Part shown: positions 32,254 through 43,971 of the stretch, piece after piece
How the letters are laid out: the number at the start of each line of letters is the position of its first letter
How positions within the stretch are numbered: position 1 is the first letter of the stretch
Source of the DNA: Amborella trichopoda
Taxonomy: Eukaryota; Streptophyta; Magnoliopsida; Amborellales; Amborellaceae
DNA length: 64,000 nucleotides
Assembly: GCF_000471905.2 (NCBI RefSeq)
Contig: NW_006497083.1
Span: 1,028,429-1,092,428 of the forward strand
Direction: 5' to 3'
Position numbers and translations under genes: made by a program
Notes under the pieces: model-generated
Seen by the model: only the letters and a program-made list of their open reading frames with translations
What the model was told of the DNA's origin: nothing
Database searches by the model: none

Positions 32254-33629
32254 TTTGTTTTGTTCACATTTGTTATTCACATTGGTCGCAAGCATTGCTA
32301 CAGTGACCCATTTTATAGGAAATTAGCATATGATGAAACAATAGGTTTGTTCGTATTGGACAATAATCCTTGTGAGCTTATTTGTTTTTAGCTAAAACAG
32401 GAATTTTTCTCCATTAAAAATTTTAGATTTTTGTTTTACTTGGATGATGTTCATATTAGATAATAATCTTTGTGAGGTTTTTTTTTTTTGAGCTAAAACA
32501 GGGATTTGTCTCCATTAAAAAATTTAAATTTTTTTTACCTGGATGATGATGATTGAATGGACTATATTTTCTATACGGAATTTGATTATAGTGTACTTTC
32601 CCATAAAGCAATACTTGTTGATTAGTTGTTATTAGATGTTGATGAATGACTTATTTTTGTTGAGGTTGAGCTTGATTGTGATGCTATTTAATCACCTGTG
32701 AATTTGTGATTTGATATGGTTTAGTTGACAAATTCTTTTTTTGCATCTCTCTGTGTGATTGTTCTTGGTTTTTTTACTCTGAGCTTTGATCTCTATTTAC
32801 AAATATTTTTTAGATGGAACATACTTTTTTTATGAGCTCTGTTTAAATCTATTGATCTCTGCTTTTGGTCTTGTTTTTTTTCCTCTGAGCTCTAATCTCT
32901 GTTTACAGTTATTTTTAGATGGAACATACATTTTTTATTTAGCTTTATTTAAATATATTGATTTTTATGTTTGTTCTTGAGTTCTTGAAGCAAAGAGCTC
33001 TTATTCTCAATGTTATTGATCTATGTATTTGTTCATGAGCTCTTGATGCAAAGATCTCTTATTATCTCCGTGTTATTTATCTTGAGGTATGTTATTGACT
33101 CTGATTTTCTTCATCTTTCTCTCACTATCGCTTATTTGAGCTCTGATCCTTCTTATTGAGGCAAAAATCTATTTTTTGTTATTTTTTTATGTTTGAGTTT
33201 GTTGAATTTTACTTAGCTCAAATTATGAATGTTGTAGCTACCATGCTCTTTTTGTTACCTTTCTTTTTTTAATGAATAATGCTTATAGGTTCATGATATC
33301 TGATATAATTTTTCTAAGATATACAACTATGATGTGGATTTGTTTATATCTTTTTATGCAAACAAGATGTGTATGAATTACCAAATATAATTTTTTGTAT
33401 TTGGGTTTTTTACTACTTTCTCTGTGATATAGTGCTAACCTTGCTTCCTATTTGTGAATAAAATACTAAACACAAATTGGAATTGAGAATTATCTTGCTT
33501 ACTTTTATGTGAATTTTGTTTTTGGATTTTGTGAGTTTTACTTAGCTCCGATTATGAATATTGTAGCTACAATGGTGGGGTTGAATGATTATATAGAATA
33601 TAATAGATCTATGGTTTCTCTATAATAGG

Positions 33630-34668
33630 ATGGACCCACACACGTCATCAAGCATAATGAATGAGAATATAGGATCCAAGAGAAACCTGCAATGGACACA
33701 AGTAGAAGAAGATTATTTCATTGAACTTATAGAGAATGAGAGCAGGGCTGTAGGGAAAGCAGCGGGGAGGTTTAAAAAAGGTGTGTGGAAATAGATGGTA
33801 GAAGCAATGACAATTAAATATGGGTCAGTAAATACAGAAAGTAGGTTTAAGGAGCAAGCATAAGTTCTTCATAAACATGTACAACGAATTAAAAAAACTT
33901 ATGGTTGTATCCGGGTTCAGATGGGATGAAAATAGGAGGATAGTAACTGCCGAGAGTGTTGATTGGAATGACTTAACGGTATGTAATCACTAATTTGCAT
34001 AAGCTTTTAAAATGTTGAATATGTTTAAATACGAATATCGCTAAAAATAATTTATGGTCTTTCATATGCAAGCGAATGATTGGGCCAATAGATATCATAA
34101 CAATACTTTGCCTGAATATTCGCTGCTAAGTAAGATCTATGGGGGCAGCATGGCAGATGGGACTTGCAAATCGACTGGCAGCAACATTAGAATTGAGTCA
34201 GAAAGGTCAAACACTGTATTATCTAATGAACCCCCCTTAGAAGTCCAGATCCAATCTAGCTCATCCTCATCTGATGACCTAGTATCATCTGGCTAAAAAA
34301 GAAGACGGTCACAAACTCCGATAGGAACACATCATCGATCAAAGCAACCCACTTTCAATGACTCCATGACTGAAGCCATGACAAAGATGACCAATAGCAT
34401 TGAGATGCTAGTACGTGACACTGCAGGTGAGATGCTAGTACGTGACACTGCAGGCAACATCAATACTCTTGTGGTAGATGGTCCCAAGGCTAGGAGAGAG
34501 GCCTTAAATATTGTTGAAGGCATGTGGAGAGCAGGTGAAGTTGGTGATACTCTTCTTATAACGGCAGCAAGGATCTTCCAAGATTCTACAAAGGTGGAGA
34601 TGTTAATAAACTTGGAGGATCGAAGGATGCAAAGGGCTTACTTGGAGGAAGAGATGAAACACCTCTAA
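33630..34668 (+). pseudogene. Harbinger accessory protein with Myb/SANT-like domain, broken
   Basis: The first exon starts at 33630. It shows the Myb/SANT-like DNA-binding motif (W-T-Q-V-E-E-D-Y-F-I-E-L, then K-G-V-W-K), a TAG stop after K-G-V-W-K near 33792, and a frameshift near 33860 before G-F-R-W-D-E and V-D-W-N-D-L-T. A GT donor at about 33979 and an AG acceptor near 34073 join to L-P-E-Y-S-L-L-S-K-I-Y-G-G-S. The second exon has a TAA near 34294 and ends at 34668 in a charged helical tail. In active elements this protein helps the transposase enter the nucleus and bind the ends. A 27-base in-frame duplication sits at 34402-34455. Confidence 0.8.
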
Positions 34669-34699
34669 ATACTTGATTGACTATGTTTACTTTATGATT

Positions 34700-35320
34700 T
34701 CCATATTATAAATATGTATGTGGATGACTTCTTTCATTTGTATGTAGATAGTTTCTTTCATTTTAATGTCAAAGATTGCTTCTTAGTTTTCATTATGGAT
34801 GTGGATGGCTTCTTTCATATTATAGTTTGATAAAGATTACTTTATGGTTTGCATTTTGTAAATATGTATTGGATGAGTTCTTTCATTTGTATGTGGATGG
34901 TTTCTTTCAATTTAATGTTAAAGGTTGCTTCATGTTTTTCTTTATGGATGTGGATGGCTTCTTCCATTAATGGTGTGATTAAAGATTGCTTTAATGGTTT
35001 GCATCTTATAGATATATGTACATGGATGGCTTCTTTCGTTTTAATTTCAAAGATTGATTTCATTTAATGGTTTGATTAAAGATTGCTTTAATGGTTTGCA
35101 TCTTATAAATATGTATGTGGATGGCTTCTTTCATTTTAATGTCAAATATTGCTTTCATTTAATGGTTTGATTATTTATGGTTTGCATCTTATAAATATGT
35201 ATGTAGATGACTTATTTCGTTTTAATGTCAAAGACTGCTTTTATGGATGTGGGTGGCTTCGTTCATATAATGGTTTGATTAAAGATTGTTTTATGGTTGT
35301 GGATACCTTCTTCCATTTCT
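34700..35320 (+). repeat. Degenerate tandem repeat between the two Harbinger genes
   Basis: Some six to eight imperfect units of about 90-110 bases contain TATGTGGATGGCTTCTTTCA, TTTTAATGTCAAAGATTGCT and ATGGTTTGCATCTTATAAAT. The unit is close in theme to no coding sequence and lies in the intergenic part of the transposon. Confidence 0.8.
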
Positions 35321-35325
35321 AGTTA

Positions 35326-36640
35326 TGGATCCCCAACGGTGTCGGTTGATGGTAATATTATGTGCTTCATATACAATGTGCTTTGCATAGTGGTACATCA
35401 CTACGCAAAAGAGGAGTGTTCATACTTCAATTTTTTTTAGGCCCACTTATGTCCAATACTTGCTGTCAGGGCACCATTGTAAGTACTTCGACCAATTACG
35501 AATGGAAAGATGTGCTTTTATCAGTCTATGCAATTTGTTAAAGGAGATGACAAACATTACAGATACAAGATATTTGGCAGTTGATGAGCAAGTAGCCATA
35601 TTTTAAGCACCGTCACATAAGATCAACAGAATAGGGTGGTCTAGGAATGGTTCCAACATTCAAGGCAAACCATAAGTTATTACTTCCATAGAGTTTTACA
35701 AGCTATCGTACAATTGGAACCCTTATTCCTGCAACCATCAAGCAATGAAACACAGGCCCACATTCTGGTAAAACACTACGATTTTACCTATATTTCAAGG
35801 TATGTGAGTGTCAAGTAATCCACATTGTTGTAATATATAATAGTATGATTTTTTCCTCTTAATAGAATTGTGTCGAAGCTATTAACAGGACTCATGTCCC
35901 TGCTCGAATTCGTAGTCGATTGCATAATTGTTTCCAAAACATAAAAGGTTTTCTAAACCAAAATATTATAGTTGTGGTTGGTTTCGATATGCGCTTCCAT
36001 TATGTACTTGCAGGTTGGGAAGGATCCGCATCAGATTCTAAAGTCCGATATGACGCAATTAGTAATGAAGGCAGTAGGCTTGCAGTGCCTGAGGGCAACT
36101 CTGTTCTAACCTATGTTTCGTTGCTTCGGTTTGCACAATATTTCTAATATAATATTTGGCCTTACAATATACTCATTACACAAACATGGCACAGATGGTG
36201 GGTATTCTACTATGTGTGGTTTCATAAGACCATATCGAAGAGTCCGTTACCATCTAAACGAATTTATTTCAAGCCCACGAGCTCCTCAGAATCATGAGTT
36301 ATTCAACAAGCGGCATTCCACGCTTAGAAATGTGGTGGAGAGGACGTTTGGACTTTGGAAGGCCAGATTTCTTGTACTCAAGAATCAAATACAGTATCCT
36401 TTACGAACACATGTTGATGTAGTTATTGCATGTGCAGTATTGCATAACTACATCGTGATGACACGGGAAGTCGATAGCAGAAGAGAGCTGTGTTTTCGAA
36501 TGAGGGTTGAGAGTCAACTCATAATTGACGTAGATGATGGTTTTTCGCAATTGGTTCAAGTGTACATTGATCATGACGTTGGCATCAGTCTGGGAGATGC
36601 CATGGTGACACAATTGTGGGAGGCCGACCTAAATCGCTAG
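35326..36640 (+). pseudogene. PIF/Harbinger DDE transposase (HARBI1-like), broken
   Basis: Readable parts in order are R-M-E-R-C-A-F-I-S-L-C (about 35500) and Y-L-A-V-D-E-Q-V-A-I-F (about 35575). An intron from about 35801 to 35865 is followed by C-V-E-A-I-N-R-T-H-V-P-A (about 35868-35905), Q-N-I-I-V-V-V-G-F-D-M-R-F, L-A-G-W-E-G-S-A-S-D-S (about 36009-36040), R-V-R-Y-H-L-N-E-F (about 36240-36265) and V-V-E-R-T-F-G (about 36333-36353). The first catalytic Asp of the DDE triad, normally in A-I-D-G-T-H, is Asn here; the second Asp and the Glu are present. Several frame breaks occur (near 35590, 35640 and 36120). The last 175 codons are open. Confidence 0.88.
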
Positions 36641-37097
36641 CACTTGAAATTAACTTTGATCTACATTTTATATGGACCTTATTTTCTGGCCACAAATATT
36701 GAGTCCTCGTCCAATGTTGTCTTCATTCTATTGCATTTTGAATTATGTATGTTTAAACTATTACAGGTTATTGTTAAATGGGCTGGTTTTGTACATGGTT
36801 TTCTTTATGGATGCATGTATTGTGAATATTGCTTGACATGCATCACAAATGTCTTAACTGATAACATACAAATATTGTATGCCATTATAATCTTAGTGAG
36901 AGAGAGAGAGAGGGAGCCAACAAATATTTGTGTGCATGACTTGTGAATGACATATATTTTTGAATTGTGAATGATGTATATTTCTTAGGCTGGGATACGG
37001 ATGCATCAGTGTTGAATGTAAGTAGTGCTCAAGTTATTACATGTTATTCTTGAATGGGTTGATTTCTTACTGCATTGTACATGTGTGTTTGAATATT

Positions 37098-37318
37098 GAG
37101 TTTTTTGATTCATTTTTGGAACTGTGGTTTGTTTTGCTATGGTGATAGAGAATAATAGGATCTCCATGAATAATTTTTCCAATTAGGGAAAGGTGCTGCA
37201 TATATTTGTTTTCTGACTTATTGTAAAAAATGAATGAAAATTCTTTTCAAGAGAAAAATGAATAAAAATTAGCATGTTGAAACAATGATCATTGCAACCT
37301 CAGCATGTATTAGTTCTT
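37098..37318 (+). repeat. Right 220-bp direct repeat in Harbinger element
   Basis: Partner of 32032-32253: same landmarks (GATAGAGAATAATAGGATCT, CAACCTCAGCATGTATTAGT) in the same orientation, about 5.07 kb downstream. Confidence 0.85.
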
Positions 37319-37689
37319 GGAAACCAAAATGCATTTTTATCATGTGGTGTTAGTGGTAGACATATACAAATGTAACTCTTGCCAACGTAATGAAAACCAA
37401 TATTTTCTCTAATCCAATATAGATACTTAGTTCTTCTTTAACTTTCTAGGAGATTATCAAATATATAAACCATAAACTTCTTAACTTCCCATGAGGTTAT
37501 CAAACATAGAAACCTGGAACTTCTTAACTTATCAGGAGGTTATCAAACACATAAACCAGGAACTTCTTAAGTTCACAGAATTTAAGAACTTCCAATTACA
37601 GTTCATGAACTTGCTTCCAGTTATCAAATAGGCCTTAGAAGTAGCTTCTTTTACATGACTAATGGCGCTAGTCCCTACATCAAGTTGCA

Positions 37690-38699
37690 CAAATTTGGAA
37701 ATGACCTATCTCTTATACATTACAGGCTTTTATTATATGGTCGTACAAGATAAAATCCTTATGGCTGACAATTTCATTAAGAGAGGTAAGGTGCTGCCCA
37801 ATGTCTGCCTTATGTATAACAAAGATGGATAAACTGGAGCCAATACTTTTTTCGATTGTTCTTTGTTTCAAAGATTTGGAGTTGGAGCTTCTAGCAATTG
37901 GGAGTTGTGTTAGCAATGCTTTAGAGTATGTTGGACGTCCTCCCTCAGTTGTTTTTGCTAGGTCTGTGTAAGGTGGGTAAGACAATTTGAAAAATTATTA
38001 GGCAAGCTATTCTTTGGGAGGTGTGGAAAGAAAGAAATCGTCGGACCTTTGACAGTAAATTCTTGCTTTAAGAGAGACTCTTGAATGACATTAAGCATAC
38101 TTTATGGCAAGAAATGATGGGGTATTATGGAGGTTGACATTTCATGAAATCTTTCTAATCTCTTCAAACTAGGGGTGGTGAAGTTTGGCTCAAGGGGAGA
38201 TGGAACCACTGGTGCAAAGCTGTTATAAGCTTAATTTTGATGGGAATCCATTTGGTAATCCGGGACAGGCTTGTCTTTTGGTGGGGTGTCAGAGATTGGA
38301 ACTATAATGTTATTTTTTGTTATACTGGTTCGTGCAAGATTACTAGTGCCAATCATGCCGAATTAGCCTCCCTTTTACAAGGTTTGAAGCTCTTTAAGGA
38401 TAAGATTGTAGGGCATTTTTCTGTGGTGGAGGGTGACTCTTTAAATGTTATTAAGTGGTGCAATAAGGAGCAATGTTTTTTTTTTCGCAATTGAGATATC
38501 GTTGGCTTCAAATTTTAGATCTGGTGGCTTCCTTAAGGGTTTTTTTTTTTATCAAGTGTATAGGGAGTCAAATGAGATAGCCGATGTTTTGGCTAAGAGG
38601 GGGGCTATTCTTTCTTCGCTTTTGGTCTCGGAAGATGTTAATTCCTTGATGTAGTTTATCTCTTTTTTAATAAGAATTTTGAATATTGTAAAAAAAAAA
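37690..38699 (+). pseudogene. L1-like LINE II, zinc-binding and RNase H tail with poly(A)
   Basis: The region at about 37740-37860 reads D-K-I-L-M-A-D-N-F-I-K-R-G-K-V-L, then C-L-M-Y-N-K-D-G and F-F-D-C-S-L, the LINE zf-RVT domain with one Cys lost. At about 38000-38040 A-I-L-W-E-V-W-K-E-R-N-R-R-T-F is seen. An RNase H domain follows (38235-38625): F-D-G-N-P-F-G-N-P-G, H-A-E-L-A-S-L-L-Q-G, E-G-D-S-L-N-V-I-K-W and V-Y-R-E-S-N-E-I-A-D-V-L-A-K-R. An A-run at 38690-38699 marks the 3' end. Because it repeats the zf-RVT domain present in LINE I, it is a separate copy. Confidence 0.82.
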
Positions 38700-38969
38700 T
38701 ATATCCTAATTTAGTTGTCAATAAGTTGTTGAAATTAGTTGAGTTTGTGGAGAGTAGGAAAAGAGCATGCGATGTTGAACAGAGAAAGGTCCACCATCTT
38801 AGGGACTTTTTTCTTTTTTGGTTGCATATGGTTATGGCCGGTAGCACGGGTTGGGTGTCACTTGGATGGTTTTGGAGACCAAACGATTGGCCCTTAAATG
38901 GGAATCCCTAAAGTAGCTTTAAGGTCCTTATCATTGCTATATTTTCAAAGGAATATCGTTTCATAAGGG

Positions 38970-39135
38970 TTGTTGTAAAGTATCCATCTTAAAGATAGAT
39001 GCAAGTAGCAGTTCTATCTAAAAACAATAGAAACTAACGGTCCAAATGTTTTTTTACTAGAATCAGTATTTTTAGTTTTTATTTTTTTTATTTTTTTTTA
39101 TATTCATGATCGCCATGTTAGAGATTAAATATTGT
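38970..39135 (+). repeat. Repeat copy, inverted relative to 48680-48848
   Basis: The stretch with CATCTTAAAGATAGATGCAA, AGAAACTAACGGTCCAAATG and ATTCATGATCGCCATGTTAG matches the reverse complement of 48680-48848 along its whole length. Confidence 0.82.
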
Positions 39136-39442
39136 TAAAAATTAAGTATTAAAATCCATCTCAAAAATAGATTTAGTAAGAGGCCCACATTTCTACATAT
39201 GCAGGCTTGGCCGCATAGAAACCGGGTCCATAATCAAAGTTCATACTACCAATACGAAGGCAATTATCCGGGTTTCAAGCCCACTCATAATTCACACCAC
39301 AAGCTTCAATTGTTGCATCTTTATCTTCAATATTTGTTTCTTAGGTTTCTTTTATTGCTCGATGGCAACTACTAAGGATGTTGGTCCCCTACCTACCAAG
39401 ATAACTAAAACAAATAGAGATGATATTTAAGATGTAGAAAAA

Positions 39443-39800
39443 GTTTATATAAGGTTGCAATAGAGGCACCTCAAAAATCCATGGTAAAAGGTTGTTTTAA
39501 CATTGAAACTAATTGATCATCTCGACATTGAGATGTATGAATATGAAAAAAAATAAATGATTTTGAGTCCTAGAAATAGTGCATCTTGCAACACATAATC
39601 TAGACCATCCATTTTCAAGATTTTCATATATTTATAGATCTATTTGATTTTAACCATTTTTTGAGTTTAAAATTTTATAATTAGATATTAAAATAGATTT
39701 TCAGATAATGCTAAAAAAATTTATATCAAAATTACATGTTGCGATAAATTTTGGAGTTGCTCATTAATTGGATTGTTTAATGTTGCAACCTTATAGAAAC
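39443..39800. mobile_element. Short foldback-family element (single-arm copy)
   Basis: The ends GTTTATATAAGGTTGCAA and, inverted, GTTTCTATAAGGTTGCAA form terminal inverted repeats. The interior (about 39510-39720) aligns with the right arm of the long foldback element (about 49310-49520) through GATCATCTCGAC and AGATTTTCA. Both are followed by CCGCACCCT. Confidence 0.62.
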
Positions 39801-40304
39801 CGCACCCTTAAGATAAAGGATATCGTAAATTATAAGATAGTTGGGCTAGAGTTATTTGATCCCTATTCTTAATGTCCGCAGCTATTCAATATTCAATGAC
39901 AAATAGTGTCTAAAAAGAACGAATTGTGGATCGGCCACATATTGATGGCTGATCTAGATTGATTTGGGTGTTATCTACGAAAAATACAAATTTAGTATGA
40001 GAACCTGATTGTTCTTAGGTATTTCTCGATGTAAATTGGGCGATTCCGTGCATGAATCTTGATTTTGAAAAAAATTGATTGGTTATCTATGGTTTAAGAA
40101 ATGGTGGCATATATGACAGCACAATATAGTTGTAAGATAAACAAGGGAACTCCCTTTATGCAAATTGCGCAGTGCTCATATGAGACATCTAGGTCAACTT
40201 TAGCCCTTCACACGTCCAAGCATATAAAGGATGCTTGAGCCATTTGGCCACCGCTTTCTTTCTCTCTCTCTACAGTTGGTTTAACTTTAAACAAAGTAAA
40301 ATTG

Positions 40305-40847
40305 GAGAATGATTTCATGTCACGGTTGTATAGTAATATCATACAATAATTTTTAAAAATTATATTTGTGTCATTTATTTGATCTCAATTTCGAACTCGT
40401 TTTATTCTATTAAACAACTACAATAAAAAAGAAAATTTGAAAGTGTACTTTAGAAAGTATTATTTTAGCCCAATAAACATAAGCCATCCATTTTGTTAAG
40501 GTGCTTAGATCTAGATCTTAGAAGAATTTTCCTCTTTTTAAAATTTTTAGATAGTTTTGTTATCATTAGAAAAACAATGTTGAAAAAGGAAAAAAGTAGT
40601 TTTGAGTTCATGAAGGCCTAGATCTTGAAATTGACCAAATGAATGGTCTAGATTCATTGTTGGAGGGCTTCATTTTAACCATATCTATGATGCAAATTCA
40701 ATATTTTTTATTTTTTTTTGGAAACTGACTACTGGGATAAACAGAGTGTATGTACACTTTTTTAGGTTATACAACTACTACAAACATAGTTTTTTAGAAG
40801 TATTGATGAATTATATTACTATACAACCATTGCATGAAATCATTCCC
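40305..40847. mobile_element. Non-coding TIR element (543 bp)
   Basis: GAATGATTTCATGTCACGGT at the left is inverted at the right (ACCATTGCATGAAATCATTC), and the match continues through GTTGTATAGTAATAT. There is no coding content. A third copy of the terminus lies at 48626-48660, next to the repeat shared with 38970-39135. Confidence 0.62.
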
Positions 40848-41126
40848 TTTTAAAGTTCAAATATATCATCAGATCGACCCAGATTCAATCTAGGTCATTG
40901 GGCTCATTTTTACTTGTGAGCCCACTAGCTCATGTTCCATATATATATATATGATCAACTCGACTTAAATGATGAATCCTTTAAATTTTGGACAAAAAAT
41001 CCAACCTTAAAATTTTATATATTTAAGGTGAATTTTAGAGGGGACCGCACGTGTATATATATGACTATAGAAACCCCGTCCAAACAAAAAAGAGTGGCTT
41101 AACTCCCGATCGAAAGAATCTATTTC

Positions 41127-41279
41127 GCCGGGCCTAGGCCTGCCCGTCCCTTTAATAAGTTTTATATTTTATATTTTTATTTTTTTATTTTTATTTTCAT
41201 TTATTACATATATTTCTTATTTGTAGTAAACAAAAAAATATTTTTAAAAAATTTAGTAAGTCAATGTAATTTAAGATTT
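41127..41279. repeat. Left inverted flank of the GA minisatellite unit
   Basis: GCCCGTCCCTTTAATAAGTT and ATTTGTAGTAAACAAAAAAA are matched, inverted, at 48215-48310 (GTAGTAAGC, AACTTATAAATGGGTCGGGC on the other strand). The minisatellite therefore sits between inverted flanks, as part of a foldback-type element. Confidence 0.5.
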
Positions 41280-41580
41280 TTTAGAAAGAGAGATTGGGTT
41301 TTTAGAAAGAGAAAGAGATTAGGTTTCTAGAGAGAGAATGAGTTTCAGAGAGATTGGATTTTTAGAGAGAAAAAGAGAGATTAGGTTTCTAGAGAGAGAG
41401 ATTGGGTTTTTAAAGGGAGCAAGAGAGATTGGATTTTTAGAGAGAAAAAGAGAGATTAAGTTTTTAGAGAGAGAGATTGGGTTTTTTAAGGGAGCAAGAG
41501 AGATTGGATTTTTAGAAAGAAAAACAATGTAGTTTTACAAAGAGAGATTGGGTTTCTAAGGAGAATAGGATTTTAGAGAG
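41280..41580 (+). repeat. GA-rich minisatellite, left part
   Basis: Units of about 18-35 bases such as GAGATTGGGTTTTTAGAGAG. The array stops at the outer edge of the gypsy LTR and resumes at 47524. Confidence 0.85.
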
Positions 41581-42254
41581 CGAGGCAGGGAGAGAATAAA
41601 ACTAGAAAATTGATAAAAAGAAGGAAGGTTGAGAGAAAAATGCCCTCTCTCAAAGGTCTGCAAGGGAATCCACCCCCAAAACAATATCTTACAAGAGACC
41701 AATTTTTATTCAATTATTTACAATGAAATGAGATGTCCCTTTAAATAGACTAAAATAAGATAACCAATAAAAAAAGCTTCTCTCTACACCTATCTCTATT
41801 TTCTCTCTCTCATATTCATGTGCCAAAATTGGGCTTCTAAATAGCCACGTTTTCCCTCTTATGTTTTACTCAAAAAAACCCTCCTAAGTTCGTTATTGTT
41901 GATAGAGATTAACTCTCTTCTAAATTTATCTTTATCCTAATTATATCCCTCAAACTAACCTAATCGATACAAGATAAAGATAATATAAACTCTAAAGTGT
42001 TGCCCTGCTAATTATCCCTGCGCATTCCCTAAATAAAAGAATAATTAAAATAATTCTAATAAATAACCCTATACACAATATAAACTCTAAAGTGTTACCC
42101 TGCTAATTATCCCTGCGCATTCTCTAAACAAAAGAATAATTAAAATAATCTTAAGAAATAACCCTAATAATTTCCCCTTATTATGTCATTGTCTTTTCTT
42201 TCCCTCTTGGGTTCTGCGACCCTTCTTTGACACAGTCACGAAGGGGCATGGTTG
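41581..42254 (-). repeat. 3' LTR of gypsy element (about 675 bp)
   Basis: It aligns with 46935-47523 but is about 85 bases longer, because a block beginning ATATAAACTCTAAAGTGTT and ending AATAACCCTA is present twice in tandem (about 41983-42070 and 42079-42166). Its outer terminus is degraded (CGAGGC against TGATGC in the other LTR). Confidence 0.9.
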
Positions 42255-42255
42255 A

Positions 42256-42268
42256 TTCATTCCCCCAG
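42256..42268 (-). other. Gypsy polypurine tract
   Basis: The minus strand reads AACTGGGGGAATG immediately before the 3' LTR, the usual position of the plus-strand primer. Confidence 0.65.
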
Positions 42269-42478
42269 TTGAAAGGAACTCGACTCCGATGAATTGACTT
42301 CAACATATATGCGATATAAGTCTGGATCAACTCTTTTGAACTCTGGCTCAAAAATCCACGTGCTATCAGAGTATGACCTGCTCTTTCATTTGACTAGAAA
42401 TTGACGATAGGAATCCTTTTGAGTTTAAAAGCTTTTAGTCTTCAAAACTTGCTCAATTTCCTCATCTTTCTTCCTTGG

Positions 42479-43651
42479 TTATTTCTTCATCATATCAACT
42501 ACATCTTCTGCAACTTCTAGAGGGTCTCCATGAAACTCAAATAAGTCAGGAATATTAAATATCGGGGAGATATCCAATGCTTTTGGTAATTCTACCTTAT
42601 GTGCATTATTCTCATATTGCTTCAAGATGAGGCAAGAACCTGCTTTCTTGGACTTGAGTTTATTATAGGTTCCCAACGGAAACCTTTCATTTTGCAAATA
42701 CGTCATTACTAAGTCACTCTTCTTGAAAATCTTCTCTCTTCTATGCTCATTTGAGGCTTTTTGATACTTTGCATTATTCTCTTCAATTTTCTTCTTGATT
42801 TGAGCTTGCAAATCTCGAATATGCTCAGCAAAAGCATTGGCATCATCACTTATCTTACCTGGCATGGGTAATAACACTAGGTTCAGCACATGATTAGGCG
42901 TCCACCCATTAACAATGTCAAATGGTGATTTTCCTGTAGATCAATTTATTGAACTGTTGTAAGCAAACTCAGCCTGAGGCAAAACGAGGTCCCACTGAGA
43001 TATGTTATCACCAACAATACTCCTCAAGAGGTTACCAAGGCTCCTATTTACTACTTCGGCCTGCCCATCTGTTTGAGGATGATAGGCATTGGAAAATTGA
43101 AGTTTGGCTCTCATGCGCTTCCATAAAATGTGTCAAACATGGCTTAAAACTTTTGTATCCCGATTAGATGTAATAGACTTAGGAACATCATGTAGCATTA
43201 CAATATCTTTAAAAAAGAGATTTGCGATATATGTAGCATCCATAGTTCTTCTCCAATAAATAAAATGTGTCATTTTGAAAAATCGATCAACAACAATAAA
43301 AATAAAGTCCATACCTCATGTGGTACGTGGAAGTCTAAATATAAAGTCTATAGAAATATCAACCCATGGGGCATTTGGAACAGGAAAAAGAGTATAAAGA
43401 CCTGTATTTTGTGTGTGACCTTTAGATACTTGGCAAGTTCAACATCGAGTCATAAATTGATCAACATCTCATCGCATACCTGGCCAAAAATATTTTTCTC
43501 CAACAATAGCCATAGTTTTGTCCTTCCCAAAGTGTCCACCCAAGCCGCCACCATGAAGTTCCATTATTATCTTCTTCCTTAGGGAGCAATCAAGTATACA
43601 TAACCGTACACCTTTAAATAAACAACCATCATGCATGAGATACTCACCCAT
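42479..43651 (-). pseudogene. Gypsy integrase, broken
   Basis: The minus-strand frame at 43651-43469 holds the H2C2 zinc region (E-L-H-G-G-G-L-G-G-H-F-G-K-D-K-T, ending Y-F-W-P-G-M-R). The core at about 43460-42900 is shattered but recognisable on the minus strand (S-D-R-D near 43160). The last part (42889-42479) is an open frame of 136 codons, with the integrase C-terminal region ending P-I-F-N-I-P-D-L-F-E-F-H-G-D. No convincing chromodomain is seen after it. Confidence 0.82.
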
Positions 43652-43971
43652 AGGGTTTCGCCCATCAACACACCTTTCAAGGACCTTGTTGAAAATTGGA
43701 TCAACTTTATATTGCTTTTTATCACTTCAAACCCCAACACTTTCATAGATAAAGTTCTAAGCAACACTACCCTTCTACTTAAAGCATCAGCTACCTTATT
43801 TTAGGTTCCACCCTTGTGCTTTAATAGGAATGTGTGTTCTTGAGGGAAGGTCATCCACTTAGCGTGTTGTGCATTCAACTTTTTCTGGGAACTCAAATAC
43901 TGGAGTGCTTCATGATATGAGTATAGAATAAACTCTCTATGAATCAGGTAGTACCTCCAGTAATGTAAGGC

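Larger units (their letters stand above)
31434..37634 (+). mobile_element. PIF/Harbinger DNA transposon (6.2 kb)
   Basis: The left end GGGGCGTGTTTGATAACTGG and the right end, inverted, GGCCTATTTGATAACTGG form terminal inverted repeats flanked by TTA (31431-31433 and 37635-37637). Inside are two plus-strand genes typical of the superfamily: a Myb/SANT-like accessory protein (33630-34668) and a DDE transposase (35326-36640). Both are damaged. A repeat-rich leader (31560-31790), a minisatellite between the genes (34700-35320) and 220-bp direct repeats near each end complete it. The element probably cannot transpose itself. Confidence 0.86.
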
